Positions 38,630 to 46,551 of a stretch of 64,000 nt of DNA are shown piece after piece. This DNA comes from Kitasatospora kifunensis (GTDB lineage Bacteria; Actinomycetota; Actinomycetes; Streptomycetales; Streptomycetaceae). The stretch is taken from positions 5,146,001 through 5,210,000 of the forward strand of contig NZ_JACHJV010000001.1 of NCBI RefSeq assembly GCF_014203855.1. Direction: 5' to 3'. Position 1 is the first letter of the stretch. Every line of letters starts with the position of its first letter. The notes under the pieces are model-generated. The model was not told where the DNA came from. It did no database searches and worked only from the letters and a program-made list of their open reading frames with translations. A program made the position numbers and the translations under genes.

Positions 38630-39103
38630 TCAGGCCTCGACCTTGAGGTCGCGCAGCAGCTTGGCGACGTGGCCGGTGGCCTTGACGTTGTACAGCGCCC
38701 GCTCGACCTTGCCCTCCTCGTCGACGATCACGGTGGAGCGGATCACGCCGACCACGGTCTTGCCGTAGAGGGACTTCTCGCCGTACGCGCCGTAGGCCTC
38801 AAGGACGGCCTTGTCCTGGTCGGAGAGCAGGGTGACCTTGAGGTCCTCGGTCTCGCGGAACTTGCCGAGCTTCTCGGGCTTGTCCGGCGAGATGCCGATG
38901 ACGTCGTACCCGGCGCCGGTGAAGACCTCCAGGTTGTCGGTGAAGTCACAGGCCTGGGTGGTGCAGCCCGGGGTCAGCGCGGCCGGGTAGAAATAGACGA
39001 TCACCTTGCGGCCGAGATGGTCCGAGAGGGACACCTGCTTGCCATCGGCGTCGGGCAGGGAGAAGGCGGGGGCGGTGTCCCCGGCCTGGAGACGCTCAGT
39101 CAC
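38630..39103 (-). CDS. bcp: Thiol peroxidase Bcp (peroxiredoxin)
   Basis: 157 residues. It reduces peroxides with thioredoxin-type partners. Peroxidatic Cys47 and a second Cys52 lie in YPAALTPGCTTQACDFTDN; FSLPDADGKQVSLSDHLGRK and VIRSTVIVDEEGKVERALYN are the family frame. It is a single gene, terminated before the chitinase. Confidence 0.94.
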   Translation of the reverse strand: MTERLQAGDTAPAFSLPDADGKQVSLSDHLGRKVIVYFYPAALTPGCTTQACDFTDNLEVFTGAGYDVIGISPDKPEKLGKFRETEDLKVTLLSDQDKAVLEAYGAYGEKSLYGKTVVGVIRSTVIVDEEGKVERALYNVKATGHVAKLLRDLKVEA

Positions 39104-39235
39104 GGTTGATCTCCTGTGCTGGACTAGGTGGTCGTGCCAACGGCAAACCTACCCCTGATGGTGGGTGGGACTGCGCGCCTGGGCAGGGGAGCTGACAGAC
39201 TGAGCGGGAGCAGACCGCGACGCGAGGTGAGTGAG

Positions 39236-39598
39236 GTGGCCCGGGTGGGCAAGGGGAAGACGAAGGACGCGGCGCGGGACGACGCCGGGCGGACCACCGC
39301 CGAGATCGAGGCGAACATCGCGCGCACGCGGACCCAGCTGGCGGACACGCTGGACGAGCTGGCGATGCGGGTGCACCCGACCACGGTGGCGGCCCAGGTC
39401 CGGGCGAAGGCGCTGGCCTCGGTGGAGCAGCGGGCCGGGCGGTTCTACGTAGGCGTGAGCCGGGGCGTGGAGCAGCTGAAGGCCCAGTTCGTGGACGAGA
39501 AGGGGCAGCCGCGCAAGGAGCGGATCGTGCCCGCGGTGCTGGTCGGCGGCGGTGTGCTGCTGTTGGTCGCCTCGGCGCGCAAGCGCAAGCGCGACTGA
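39236..39598 (+). CDS. DUF3618 membrane protein
   Basis: 120 residues. An N-terminal helix repeats the DUF3618 mark (TAEIEANIARTRTQLADTLD, then ELAMRVHPTTVAAQVRAKAL) and a C-terminal membrane segment reads VPAVLVGGGVLLLVASARKR. DUF3618 proteins occur across actinobacteria, and their job is unknown. The GTG start at 39236 is the best of three close GTG codons (39227, 39236, 39245). Confidence 0.8.
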   Translation: MARVGKGKTKDAARDDAGRTTAEIEANIARTRTQLADTLDELAMRVHPTTVAAQVRAKALASVEQRAGRFYVGVSRGVEQLKAQFVDEKGQPRKERIVPAVLVGGGVLLLVASARKRKRD

Positions 39599-39696
39599 CC
39601 CGACCGGGCCGGCCGAGCTGATCGACCAGCTCGGCTCGTCCGGCCCGATCGTGGGCCAGCGCCACGGTGCGGGCCCGCGCCAGGTACGGTCTGGGC

Positions 39697-40101
39697 GTGA
39701 GCGTGAACGACGAGCAGAGCAAGCAGGCCGAGCAGCCGGTGTCCGCCGGGTTGCCCGAACACGGCCGACACGACCGGCTGGGCGAGAAGCTGCCGATCCG
39801 GATGCTGCACGACCGGGTGTTGGTCCGCCCCGAGGGGGAGGGCGAGCGCCGTTCGACCGGCGGCATCCTGATCCCCGCCACGGCCGAGCTGTCCAAGCGG
39901 TGCAGCTGGGCGGAGGCGGTGGCGGTGGGCCAGTCCGTGCGTGCGGTGGAGCCCGGCGACCGGGTGCTGTACGACCCGGAGGACAAGCTGGAGGTCGAGG
40001 TGCGCGGCGCGACCTACGTGCTGCTGCGCGAGCGCGACCTGCACGCGGTGGCCGCCGAGCGGCTGAAGGACACGGAGGGGTCGACGGGGCTGTACCTGTA
40101 G
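39697..40101 (+). CDS. Orphan GroES-like (Cpn10) protein
   Basis: 134 residues. The GroES core runs from about 34: LPIRMLHDRVLVRPEGEGER, mobile loop RRSTGGILIPATAELSKR, then AVEPGDRVLYDPEDKLEVEV and TYVLLRERDLHAV. Compared with the usual 95-103 residues it has a 33-residue charged N-terminal tail and a 15-residue C-terminal tail, and no groEL follows. It may be a helper with a special partner. TACGGT (39685-39690) is 6 bases before the GTG, so leaderless. Confidence 0.82.
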   Translation: MSVNDEQSKQAEQPVSAGLPEHGRHDRLGEKLPIRMLHDRVLVRPEGEGERRSTGGILIPATAELSKRCSWAEAVAVGQSVRAVEPGDRVLYDPEDKLEVEVRGATYVLLRERDLHAVAAERLKDTEGSTGLYL

Positions 40102-40141
40102 GACACCGCCGCCGCCGGCCGCGCGCCGTCGGCATGTGATG

Positions 40142-40169
40142 GGCCCTCACCTGATGCCAGGTGAGGGCC
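40142..40169 (+). terminator. Terminator of the GroES-like gene
   Basis: Perfect 12-bp stem GGCCCTCACCTG / CAGGTGAGGGCC with loop ATGC, 40 bases after the stop, followed by TCTCC. Confidence 0.88.
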
Positions 40170-40287
40170 TCTCCTCGTTCGGGCTAAGCGGGGTGGCTGG
40201 GGTGGGGCGGCTGACTCACCGTGTGGAGTGTGGCGGACGCGTTCCGTCGACGACTCCCCAAGCCCCTGGAACAGGAGAAGTACCCTC

Positions 40288-40836
40288 ATGCGTGCCCTTT
40301 GGACGGCTGCGGCGCTGACCGCGGCGATGAGCCTCACCTCGGCCGGTGCGGCGGCCGCGGCCGTCCCCACCCGGGACCCCGACGCGCTGCGGGTGGTGTC
40401 GACGCACATGGCCTCGCTGCCGATGACGGCGCCCGAATGGGCGGCGGACCCGGTGTTGCCCGCCTTGCCGATCACTCTGCCGACGGGTCTGCCGTCGCTG
40501 CCGATCAGCTTGCCGACCGGTCTGCCGACAAGTCTGCCCACCAGCCTGCCGACGGGTCTGCCGACCGGCCTCCCGTCACTGCCCGCGTTGCCGACCAGCC
40601 TGCCGACCGGGCTGCCGGACCTCGGTGCGCTGACCGCGTTGCTGAGTTCCCTGCTGAGCACGATCACCAACCTGCTGTCCAGCCTCGGGCTGCCGATCAC
40701 GCTGCCCAGCCTGCCCAGTCTCTCCACCGCCGACTCGGCCTCCACCCAGAAGACGGTGGCGGGCCTGCAGCGGGTCGCGGACCAGCTGAACGCGGCGGTC
40801 TCGGCTGCCAAGGCGGGTGCTGCGCACTCGCACTGA
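40288..40836 (+). CDS. Secreted protein with tandem LPTxLP repeats, unknown
   Basis: 182 residues, no family recognised. A signal peptide (about 1-25, MRALWTAAALTAAMSLTSAG) is followed by a short N-terminal segment, then residues 57-111 built from LPTGLPxLPISLPTGLPTSL-type hexads, about nine units. It ends in LGALTALLSSLLSTITNLLS and a helical tail (TQKTVAGLQRVADQLNAAV). The repeats should form an extended, hydrophobic, Pro-rotated strand. It is expressed alone, with AGGAGAAG upstream and a terminator behind. A wall- or surface-associated role in a hydrophobic layer is a guess. Confidence 0.8.
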   Translation: MRALWTAAALTAAMSLTSAGAAAAAVPTRDPDALRVVSTHMASLPMTAPEWAADPVLPALPITLPTGLPSLPISLPTGLPTSLPTSLPTGLPTGLPSLPALPTSLPTGLPDLGALTALLSSLLSTITNLLSSLGLPITLPSLPSLSTADSASTQKTVAGLQRVADQLNAAVSAAKAGAAHSH

Positions 40837-40854
40837 GCCGACTCCGTCCTCGAT

Positions 40855-40882
40855 GCCCCCGACGCTTCGCCGCGTCGGGGGC
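40855..40882 (+). terminator. Terminator of the LPTxLP gene
   Basis: Perfect 11-bp stem GCCCCCGACGC / GCGTCGGGGGC, 6-base loop, 18 bases after the stop. Confidence 0.88.
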
Positions 40883-41108
40883 GTCGGCGCGTCCGGGTGA
40901 GTCTGCGGAAAAACCGCTGCCGCGGCCGGGGTGGGCCGCTACCGTGGTCTGACACAACTTCAGATCTGCTGCCAGCCCCGAACGAGACCCCGGACCCCCC
41001 GGGGGTCCATCGATCGGGGCTCTTGGGCGCGGCCCCGCTCGGAGCCGGCGCCGTTCTGCTCGCATGCGCGGTGGCAGCTTCGCCAAAAAGTCGACAAGGA
41101 GACATTTG

Positions 41109-41933
41109 ATGAAAGCATCGGCCGGGCTCTACCTGGCCATCGCTCGCGGCGGCTTCCGCCGGTACTCCACCTACCGGGTGGCGACGTTGGCCGGGGCCTT
41201 CACCAACACCGTCTTCGGCTTCATCCTGGCCGCCACCTTCCTGGCCCTGTGGCGGGCCAAGCCGGGCCTGGGCGGCTACGACACCGGACAGGCCGTCACC
41301 TACATCTGGGTCAGCCAGGCTCTGCTGGTGACCGTCGCGGCCTGGGGCGGCGGTTTCCAGGACGACATCCAGGCGCGCTTTCGCACCGGCGACATCGCCG
41401 TCGACCTGTACCGCCCGGTGGACTTCCTCGGCTGGTGGTTGGCCGCCGAACTCGGTCGGGCGGCCTTCCAGCTGCTCACCCGCGGCATCGCCCCGCTGGC
41501 CGTCGGGGTGCTGGCCGGACAGGCCGTGCTGCCGCACTCGGTGCTGACCTGGCCGGTCTTCCTGCTCTCGGTGCTGCTCGCCGTGCTGGTCAGCTTCGGG
41601 CTGCGGTTCCTGGTCTCGGTGGCCGCCTTCTGGCTGCACGACGCGGAGGGGCTGCGGGCTCTGATGCTGGTGGTCTCGATGTTCATGTCCGGGATGCTGC
41701 TGCCGCTCACCCTCTTCCCCGAGGGCCTGCGCCAGGCGGCCCAGGCGCTGCCCTGGTCGGCCATCATCCAGGTGCCCTGTGACGTCTTCCTGGAGCGCTA
41801 CGGCGACCGGCCGCTGACCGGGCGGGTGCTGGGCGAGCTGGGGTTCCAGCTGCTCTGGGCCGTGCTGCTGCTCGCGGCCGGGCAGCTCGCGCAGGCGCTG
41901 GCCACCCGCAAGGTGGTGGTCCAGGGTGGCTGA
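41109..41933 (+). CDS. ABC-2 type exporter permease, subunit 1
   Basis: 274 residues with about six membrane segments (VATLAGAFTNTVFGFILAAT, VFLLSVLLAVLVSFGLRFLV). It has the ABC-2/DUF990-type pattern of paired permeases in actinobacteria (TYIWVSQALLVTVAAWGGGF; DIAVDLYRPVDFLGWWLAAE; FMSGMLLPLTLFPEGLRQ). It pairs with the next gene and the ATPase at 42792, forming an exporter of an unknown substrate. AAGGAG (41096-41101) precedes the ATG. An out-of-frame 70-codon ORF ends in TGATG overlapping this start. Confidence 0.82.
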   Translation: MKASAGLYLAIARGGFRRYSTYRVATLAGAFTNTVFGFILAATFLALWRAKPGLGGYDTGQAVTYIWVSQALLVTVAAWGGGFQDDIQARFRTGDIAVDLYRPVDFLGWWLAAELGRAAFQLLTRGIAPLAVGVLAGQAVLPHSVLTWPVFLLSVLLAVLVSFGLRFLVSVAAFWLHDAEGLRALMLVVSMFMSGMLLPLTLFPEGLRQAAQALPWSAIIQVPCDVFLERYGDRPLTGRVLGELGFQLLWAVLLLAAGQLAQALATRKVVVQGG

Positions 41934-42753
41934 CCCCTTGCTCGCGCGGGTGCGCTGGGCCGCCACCTCCTGGCGGCTGGCGGCCGCCATGTGGATGCGC
42001 GCCGCGCTCTCCTACCGCACCTCCTTCGTGCTGACCTCGCTGGGCAGCCTGGCGATCACCGGCCTGGACTTCGTGGTGCTGGTGCTGATGCTGCGGCACA
42101 CCGGCCGGCTCGGCGGCTGGACGCTGCCCGAGATCGGTCTGCTCTACGGCACCTCGGGCTTCTCGCTGGGCGTGGCCGACCTGCTGATCGGCTCGGTGGA
42201 CGGGCTGGGCGAGCGGATCCGCTCCGGGGCGCTGGACGTGCTGCTGATCCGGCCCGCTCCCGCGCTCTCCATGGTCTGCGCCGAGCGGTTCACGCTGCGT
42301 CGGCTCGCTCGGCCGCTGCAGGCGCTGCTGGTACTCGGCTGGTCGATCAGCGCGCTGTCGCTGCAATGGAGTTGGGGTCGGGTCCTGGTCCTGCTCGCCC
42401 TGCTGGTCAGCGGCACGGTGATCTTCGCCTCGATCTTCGTGGCCGGCGCGGCGGTGCAGTTCTGGTGGGACGAGAGCCGGGAGTTCCAGAACGCCTTCAC
42501 CTATGGCGGCGCCAGCCTGTTGAGCCACCCGCCGGGCATCTACGCCAGGAAGTTGATCGCCGGGGTGACCTTCGGCATCCCGCTGGCCTTCGTCAACTGG
42601 CTGCCGCTGCTCTACCTGCTGGGCCGCCCCGATCCGCTCGGCCTGCCGCCGGTCTTCGGCCTGACCTCGCCGCTGGCGGCCGCGCTCAGTGCGCTCGGCG
42701 CCGCGCTGGCCTGGCGGGCCGGGCTGCGCGCCTACCGGGGCACCGGTAGCTGA
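41926..42753 (+). CDS. ABC-2 type exporter permease, subunit 2
   Basis: 275 residues, about six membrane segments, paired with the previous permease (8-bp overlap, GTG start). Motifs: MRAALSYRTSFVLTSLGSLA, LIGSVDGLGERIRSGALDVLLIRPAP, AGAAVQFWWDESREFQNAFT, and YARKLIAGVTFGIPLAFVNW. These are the usual marks of the DUF990-like partner. Confidence 0.82.
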   Translation: MADPLLARVRWAATSWRLAAAMWMRAALSYRTSFVLTSLGSLAITGLDFVVLVLMLRHTGRLGGWTLPEIGLLYGTSGFSLGVADLLIGSVDGLGERIRSGALDVLLIRPAPALSMVCAERFTLRRLARPLQALLVLGWSISALSLQWSWGRVLVLLALLVSGTVIFASIFVAGAAVQFWWDESREFQNAFTYGGASLLSHPPGIYARKLIAGVTFGIPLAFVNWLPLLYLLGRPDPLGLPPVFGLTSPLAAALSALGAALAWRAGLRAYRGTGS

Positions 42754-42791
42754 TCAACCGTCAGTTCAACTCCACGAAAAGGAAATCAACC

Positions 42792-43748
42792 ATGAACCTG
42801 ATCGAACTCGACGACGTCTCAAGGACCTTCACCATCCGGACCAAGACCGGTCGGCTGCGCCGGGAGCGGCGCGAGGTGCGTGCGGTGGACGGGCTGAGCT
42901 TCAGCGTGGCGGCCGGCGAGTGCGTCGGCTACATCGGGCCGAACGGTGCCGGCAAGTCCACCACCATCAAGATGCTCACCGGGATCCTGGTGCCGACCGC
43001 GGGCCGGCTGCGGGTGGCGGGGGTGGACCCGGCGCGTGACCGGGTCCAGTTGGCCCGCCGGATCGGGGTGGTCTTCGGTCAGCGCACCACGCTCTGGTGG
43101 GACCTGCCGCTGCGCGACTCCTACGAGCTGGCCCGCCGGCTCTACCGGATCCCACCTCCTCGCTACCGGGCCAACCTGGAACGCTGCGTCGAACTGCTGC
43201 GACTGGGCGAGCTGTTGGACACCCCGGTGCGCCAACTCTCGCTCGGCCAGCGGATGCGCGGCGACCTGGCGGCCGCGCTGCTGCACGATCCGCAGGTGCT
43301 CTACCTGGACGAGCCGACCATCGGCCTGGACGTGGTCAGCAAGGCCCGGGTCCGCGAGTTCCTGCGCGAGATCAACGAGAGCGGCACCACCGTGCTGCTG
43401 ACCACCCACGACCTCACCGACATCGAGCAGTTGTGCGGGCGGGTGATGGTCATCGACCACGGTCGGGTGGTCTACGACGGCGATCTGCCGGGGCTGCACG
43501 CGACCGGCGAGAGCGAGCGCGTCCTGGTGGTCGACCTGGCCAGGGAGGTGGCGCCGATCGAGGTGGCGGGTGCGCGGGTGGTCAAGGTCGAGGGCAACCG
43601 GCAGTGGCTGGCCTTCGCGGCCCAGCTCAGCGCCGCGCCGATCGTGGCCGCGGTCGCCGAGCGCTATCCGCTGCTGGACCTGTCGGTGCGCGAGCCGGCG
43701 ATCGAGGACGTGATCGCGCGGATGTACGCGGGGGTCGCGATCGGCTGA
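42792..43748 (+). CDS. ABC transporter ATPase of the ABC-2 exporter
   Basis: 318 residues. Walker A GPNGAGKST (about 49-57), signature LSLGQRMR, Walker B VLYLDEPTIGLD (about 173-184) and switch His in TTHDLTD. A C-terminal domain (about 235-315, SERVLVVDLAREVAPIEVAG, then LLDLSVREPAIEDVIARMYA) follows, as in polysaccharide/lipid-type exporters with daunorubicin-like ATPases. The substrate may be made or modified by the next gene's product. It is 38 bp after the second permease with an unusual A/T-rich spacer (GAAAAGGAAATC) as ribosome site. Confidence 0.92.
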   Translation: MNLIELDDVSRTFTIRTKTGRLRRERREVRAVDGLSFSVAAGECVGYIGPNGAGKSTTIKMLTGILVPTAGRLRVAGVDPARDRVQLARRIGVVFGQRTTLWWDLPLRDSYELARRLYRIPPPRYRANLERCVELLRLGELLDTPVRQLSLGQRMRGDLAAALLHDPQVLYLDEPTIGLDVVSKARVREFLREINESGTTVLLTTHDLTDIEQLCGRVMVIDHGRVVYDGDLPGLHATGESERVLVVDLAREVAPIEVAGARVVKVEGNRQWLAFAAQLSAAPIVAAVAERYPLLDLSVREPAIEDVIARMYAGVAIG

Positions 43749-43823
43749 ACGGGCGTGACCCGGGCGGGGCGGCGACGGTTGTCCTACCGGCGGACCGCGT
43801 AGGGCCTGTGACGAGGTGATGGT

Positions 43824-45098
43824 GTGACGGGCAGTTCGCGGGCGGGCGAGGTCGACGGTACCTCGGTGCCCGAGGTGACCGTGGTGCTGGCCGTCCACCA
43901 CGCGCCGCAGGCGGGGGCGCTGGCGGCGCTGGCGGCCCAGTCGATCCGGCGCCGGAAGCCCGGCGCGCTGGAGGTGCTGGCCGTCACCGACGAGTGCGCC
44001 GCCGGTGTCCGGCTGCGGGGCTCTGCGCAGCGGAATCCCGGGCTGCTGCGGCTGGTCGAGCCTGCCGCCGCCGCTCGGCTGCCGCAGCTGGCGCGCGGGC
44101 GCTACCTGCTCCTGCTGGGCGCCGGGGAGTGCCTCGGCGCCCAGGCGCTGGAGCGGCTGGTGGCGTTGGCCGACCGGACCCGCGCCGATGTCGTGTTCGG
44201 GCGGCGGGCACAGGACCGGCGGGCGATCTTCGACCGGTCCTGGACCCGGGTCGAGGCGGTGGACTGCGCGCTCGCCGGAGCGCTCGGCGCGGCGGCGCTG
44301 GTCCGGCGCGAGCTGCTGGTCGACTCCGGACCGCGCCCGCAGGTGGAGCTCGGGGATTTCGCCGCCCGCCCGTTCGCCCTGGAGGCCTGCCTGCGCTCGC
44401 GCCGGATCGCCGTGCTGGGTGGGGAGGACTGCCTGGTCGCGGCCGAGGCGGGTGCGGGAGACGGAGGTGATGAAGGTGACGAGGGTGACGAGGCACCGGT
44501 CGTCGGCACCGTCCGCCCCCGGCACGAGCAGTGGCTGCGCGCGGTTGCCGCGCTGCTCGAGGTGGTCCAGCAGCTGGCCGAGCCGGGTGCGGAGTCGGCG
44601 GTGCTGCTGGACTGGGTGTTCGGCTGGGAGCTGCCGCAGCTGCTGCGGACCGACTTCCTGACCCTGGAGGTCGCGGCGCAGCGGCGGGTCTGCGCCGGGG
44701 TGGGTCGGCTGGTGGAGCGGCACTGCCCGTCGGCGCGGTTCCAGGCGGTGGCACCTCGCGACCGGCTCCGCCTCGAACTGGCACGCCGCGGCCGGGTGGC
44801 GGCGCTGCGTCGGTTGATCCGCTATCAGGCGGCCTACGGCGAGCCTGCCATGCACCTGGTCGCTGGGGAGCGGACGGCGCAGCCCGCGCCGTCGTCATCG
44901 CCGTCATCGTCATCGTCATCGTCGTCGTCATCGCCGTCATCGCCGTCATCGAAACCGACAGCGCTGGAGCCCGCTCCCGGACAGGCCCTGGTGGTGCAGG
45001 TCTGGCGCGGGCTGGTGCCGGCCCAGCTGCGCCGCCGGCTGCGGCGGCAGCCCGCCTGGCGCGGCTTCGTGAACCGGGCCTACGCGCGCTGGGGCTGA
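43824..45098 (+). CDS. Putative GT2-like glycosyltransferase with Ser-repeat
   Basis: 424 residues. The first 250 follow a GT-A outline: VTVVLAVHHAPQAGALAALA, RGRYLLLLGAGECLGAQALE, and an acceptor-type ARPFALEACLRSRRIAVLG. The classic DxD is not evident and the usual acidic pair may be degenerate, so the activity is uncertain. The C-terminal part resembles polymer-related GT2 proteins (QWLRAVAALLEVVQQLAEPG, LLIRYQAA-like). A Ser-rich stretch (about 356-376, SSSSSSSSSSPSSPSS) comes from a TCATCG microsatellite, and an acidic GDEGDEGDE repeat precedes it. It probably works with the exporter upstream. Confidence 0.6.
   Translation: MTGSSRAGEVDGTSVPEVTVVLAVHHAPQAGALAALAAQSIRRRKPGALEVLAVTDECAAGVRLRGSAQRNPGLLRLVEPAAAARLPQLARGRYLLLLGAGECLGAQALERLVALADRTRADVVFGRRAQDRRAIFDRSWTRVEAVDCALAGALGAAALVRRELLVDSGPRPQVELGDFAARPFALEACLRSRRIAVLGGEDCLVAAEAGAGDGGDEGDEGDEAPVVGTVRPRHEQWLRAVAALLEVVQQLAEPGAESAVLLDWVFGWELPQLLRTDFLTLEVAAQRRVCAGVGRLVERHCPSARFQAVAPRDRLRLELARRGRVAALRRLIRYQAAYGEPAMHLVAGERTAQPAPSSSPSSSSSSSSSSPSSPSSKPTALEPAPGQALVVQVWRGLVPAQLRRRLRRQPAWRGFVNRAYARWG
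44891..44951 (+). repeat. TCATCG/TCGTCA microsatellite coding for poly-Ser
   Basis: About ten units of TCATCG, TCGTCG and TCATCGCCG in frame. A change by a six-base unit keeps frame and lengthens or shortens the Ser run. Confidence 0.8.
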
Positions 45099-45184
45099 GA
45101 GCCTGACCGGTAGGGGGAGAAGCCAGGGACAGCTCAGGGACGGGAGAGCGCGGCAACGGTCCGTTGATCGGTGACACTGGTCAG

Positions 45185-46483
45185 GTGGAGAGCGAGAACA
45201 CCGCCCAGGCGGCCGGAGCCGGCGTCCGGTTCACCGCGGCGGACGAGGAGAAGCGCCGCGGCGTGCGCCGGATGAAGGCCATCGCGACCGGGTTCCTGGC
45301 CGTGGCCACCCTGGTCTACGCCCTGTCCACCTGGGCCGGCGCGGCGGGCTGGGGCAGCTGGACCGGTTATGTCTCGGCCGCCGCCGAGGCCGGCATGGTC
45401 GGTGCGCTGGCAGACTGGTTCGCCGTCACCGCGCTCTTCCGGCGCCCGTTCGGCCTGCCGATCCCGCACACCGCGATCATCCCGACCAAGAAGGACGCCT
45501 TCGGCCGTTCACTGGGTCAGTTCGTCGGCGAGAACTTCCTCTCCGCCCAGGTGGTGCGCAGTCGGCTGGCGGCGCTCGGTATCGCCCGTCGGCTCGGCGA
45601 GTGGCTCGCGGTGCCGGCCAACGCCGACCGGGTCACCACCGAGGCGGCGGCCGCGCTGCGCGGAGTGCTCGCGGTGCTGCGCGACGAGGACGTGCAGGCG
45701 GTGGTCGGCGAGGCGGTCACCCGGCGGGCGGCCGCCACCCAGGTCGCCGAGCCGATCGGGCGGCTGCTCGGCAAGGTGGTCGCCGACGGCGGTCACCACG
45801 GTGTGGTGGACCTGGTCGCCGTCCGGGCGCACGACTGGCTGAGCGAGCACCACGGGGACGTGGTGTCGAAGGTCGCCATAAAGTCGCCCGGCTGGACGCC
45901 GAAGTTCATCGACCACCAGGTCGGCGAGCGGGTCTACAAGGAGCTGATGCGCTTCGTCACGGCGATCCGCGACGACCCGCAGCACCCGGCCAGGGGCGCG
46001 ATCGACACCTTCCTGGCCGACTTCGCGGTGGAGTTGCAGACCGATGCCGCCACCCAGGCCAGAGTTGAGCGGGCCAAGGCCGAACTGCTCGCCCGCAACG
46101 AGGTGCAGGAGCTGATCGCGTCCTCCTGGAGCGCGGTGCGCACCCTGGTGCTGAGCGCCGCCGAGGACGAGCAGAGCGAGCTGCGTCGCCGGATCCGCGC
46201 GGGGGTGCGCTCGTTCGGGCAGCGGTTGGCCACCGACGAGCGCCTGCAGCGCAAGACCGACGGCTGGCTGCAGGACGCGGCGCAGTACGTGGTGGAGACC
46301 TACCGGACCGAGATCACCTCGCTGATCTCGGACACCGTGGCGGGTTGGGACGCCGACGACGCCTCCCGCAAGATCGAGGCGAACGTCGGGCGCGACCTGC
46401 AGTTCATCCGGATCAACGGCACGGTGGTCGGCGCGCTGGCCGGCCTGCTGATCCACACCGTGGCCACCGCACTGGGCGGTTAG
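45185..46483 (+). CDS. DUF445 membrane protein
   Basis: 432 residues. DUF445 marks: MVGALADWFAVTALFRRPFG then PIPHTAIIPTKKDAFGRSLG, FVGENFLSAQVVRSRLAALG and HDWLSEHHGDVVSKVAIKSP. One or two membrane segments near the N-terminus and one at the C-terminus (IRINGTVVGALAGLLIHTVA). It is a coiled-coil-rich middle between membrane ends; family function is unknown (proposed membrane organisation). GTG 45185 is favoured over TTG 45164, but neither has a clear ribosome site. Confidence 0.85.
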   Translation: MESENTAQAAGAGVRFTAADEEKRRGVRRMKAIATGFLAVATLVYALSTWAGAAGWGSWTGYVSAAAEAGMVGALADWFAVTALFRRPFGLPIPHTAIIPTKKDAFGRSLGQFVGENFLSAQVVRSRLAALGIARRLGEWLAVPANADRVTTEAAAALRGVLAVLRDEDVQAVVGEAVTRRAAATQVAEPIGRLLGKVVADGGHHGVVDLVAVRAHDWLSEHHGDVVSKVAIKSPGWTPKFIDHQVGERVYKELMRFVTAIRDDPQHPARGAIDTFLADFAVELQTDAATQARVERAKAELLARNEVQELIASSWSAVRTLVLSAAEDEQSELRRRIRAGVRSFGQRLATDERLQRKTDGWLQDAAQYVVETYRTEITSLISDTVAGWDADDASRKIEANVGRDLQFIRINGTVVGALAGLLIHTVATALGG

Positions 46484-46551
46484 GACCGTGCGGTGTCCGG
46501 CATGCCATGATGCGAAGTCTGTCTAGCCGGACGACCAAGGAGAAGACAACC

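Noticed and set aside
40459..40620. Repeats in the LPTxLP gene as possible CRISPR or minisatellite outside genes
   Set aside because: They are in frame within a real secreted protein gene.
42792..43748. Drug self-resistance ABC (daunorubicin type) as sign of an antibiotic cluster
   Set aside because: No biosynthetic gene lies around it; the fold class alone does not show this.
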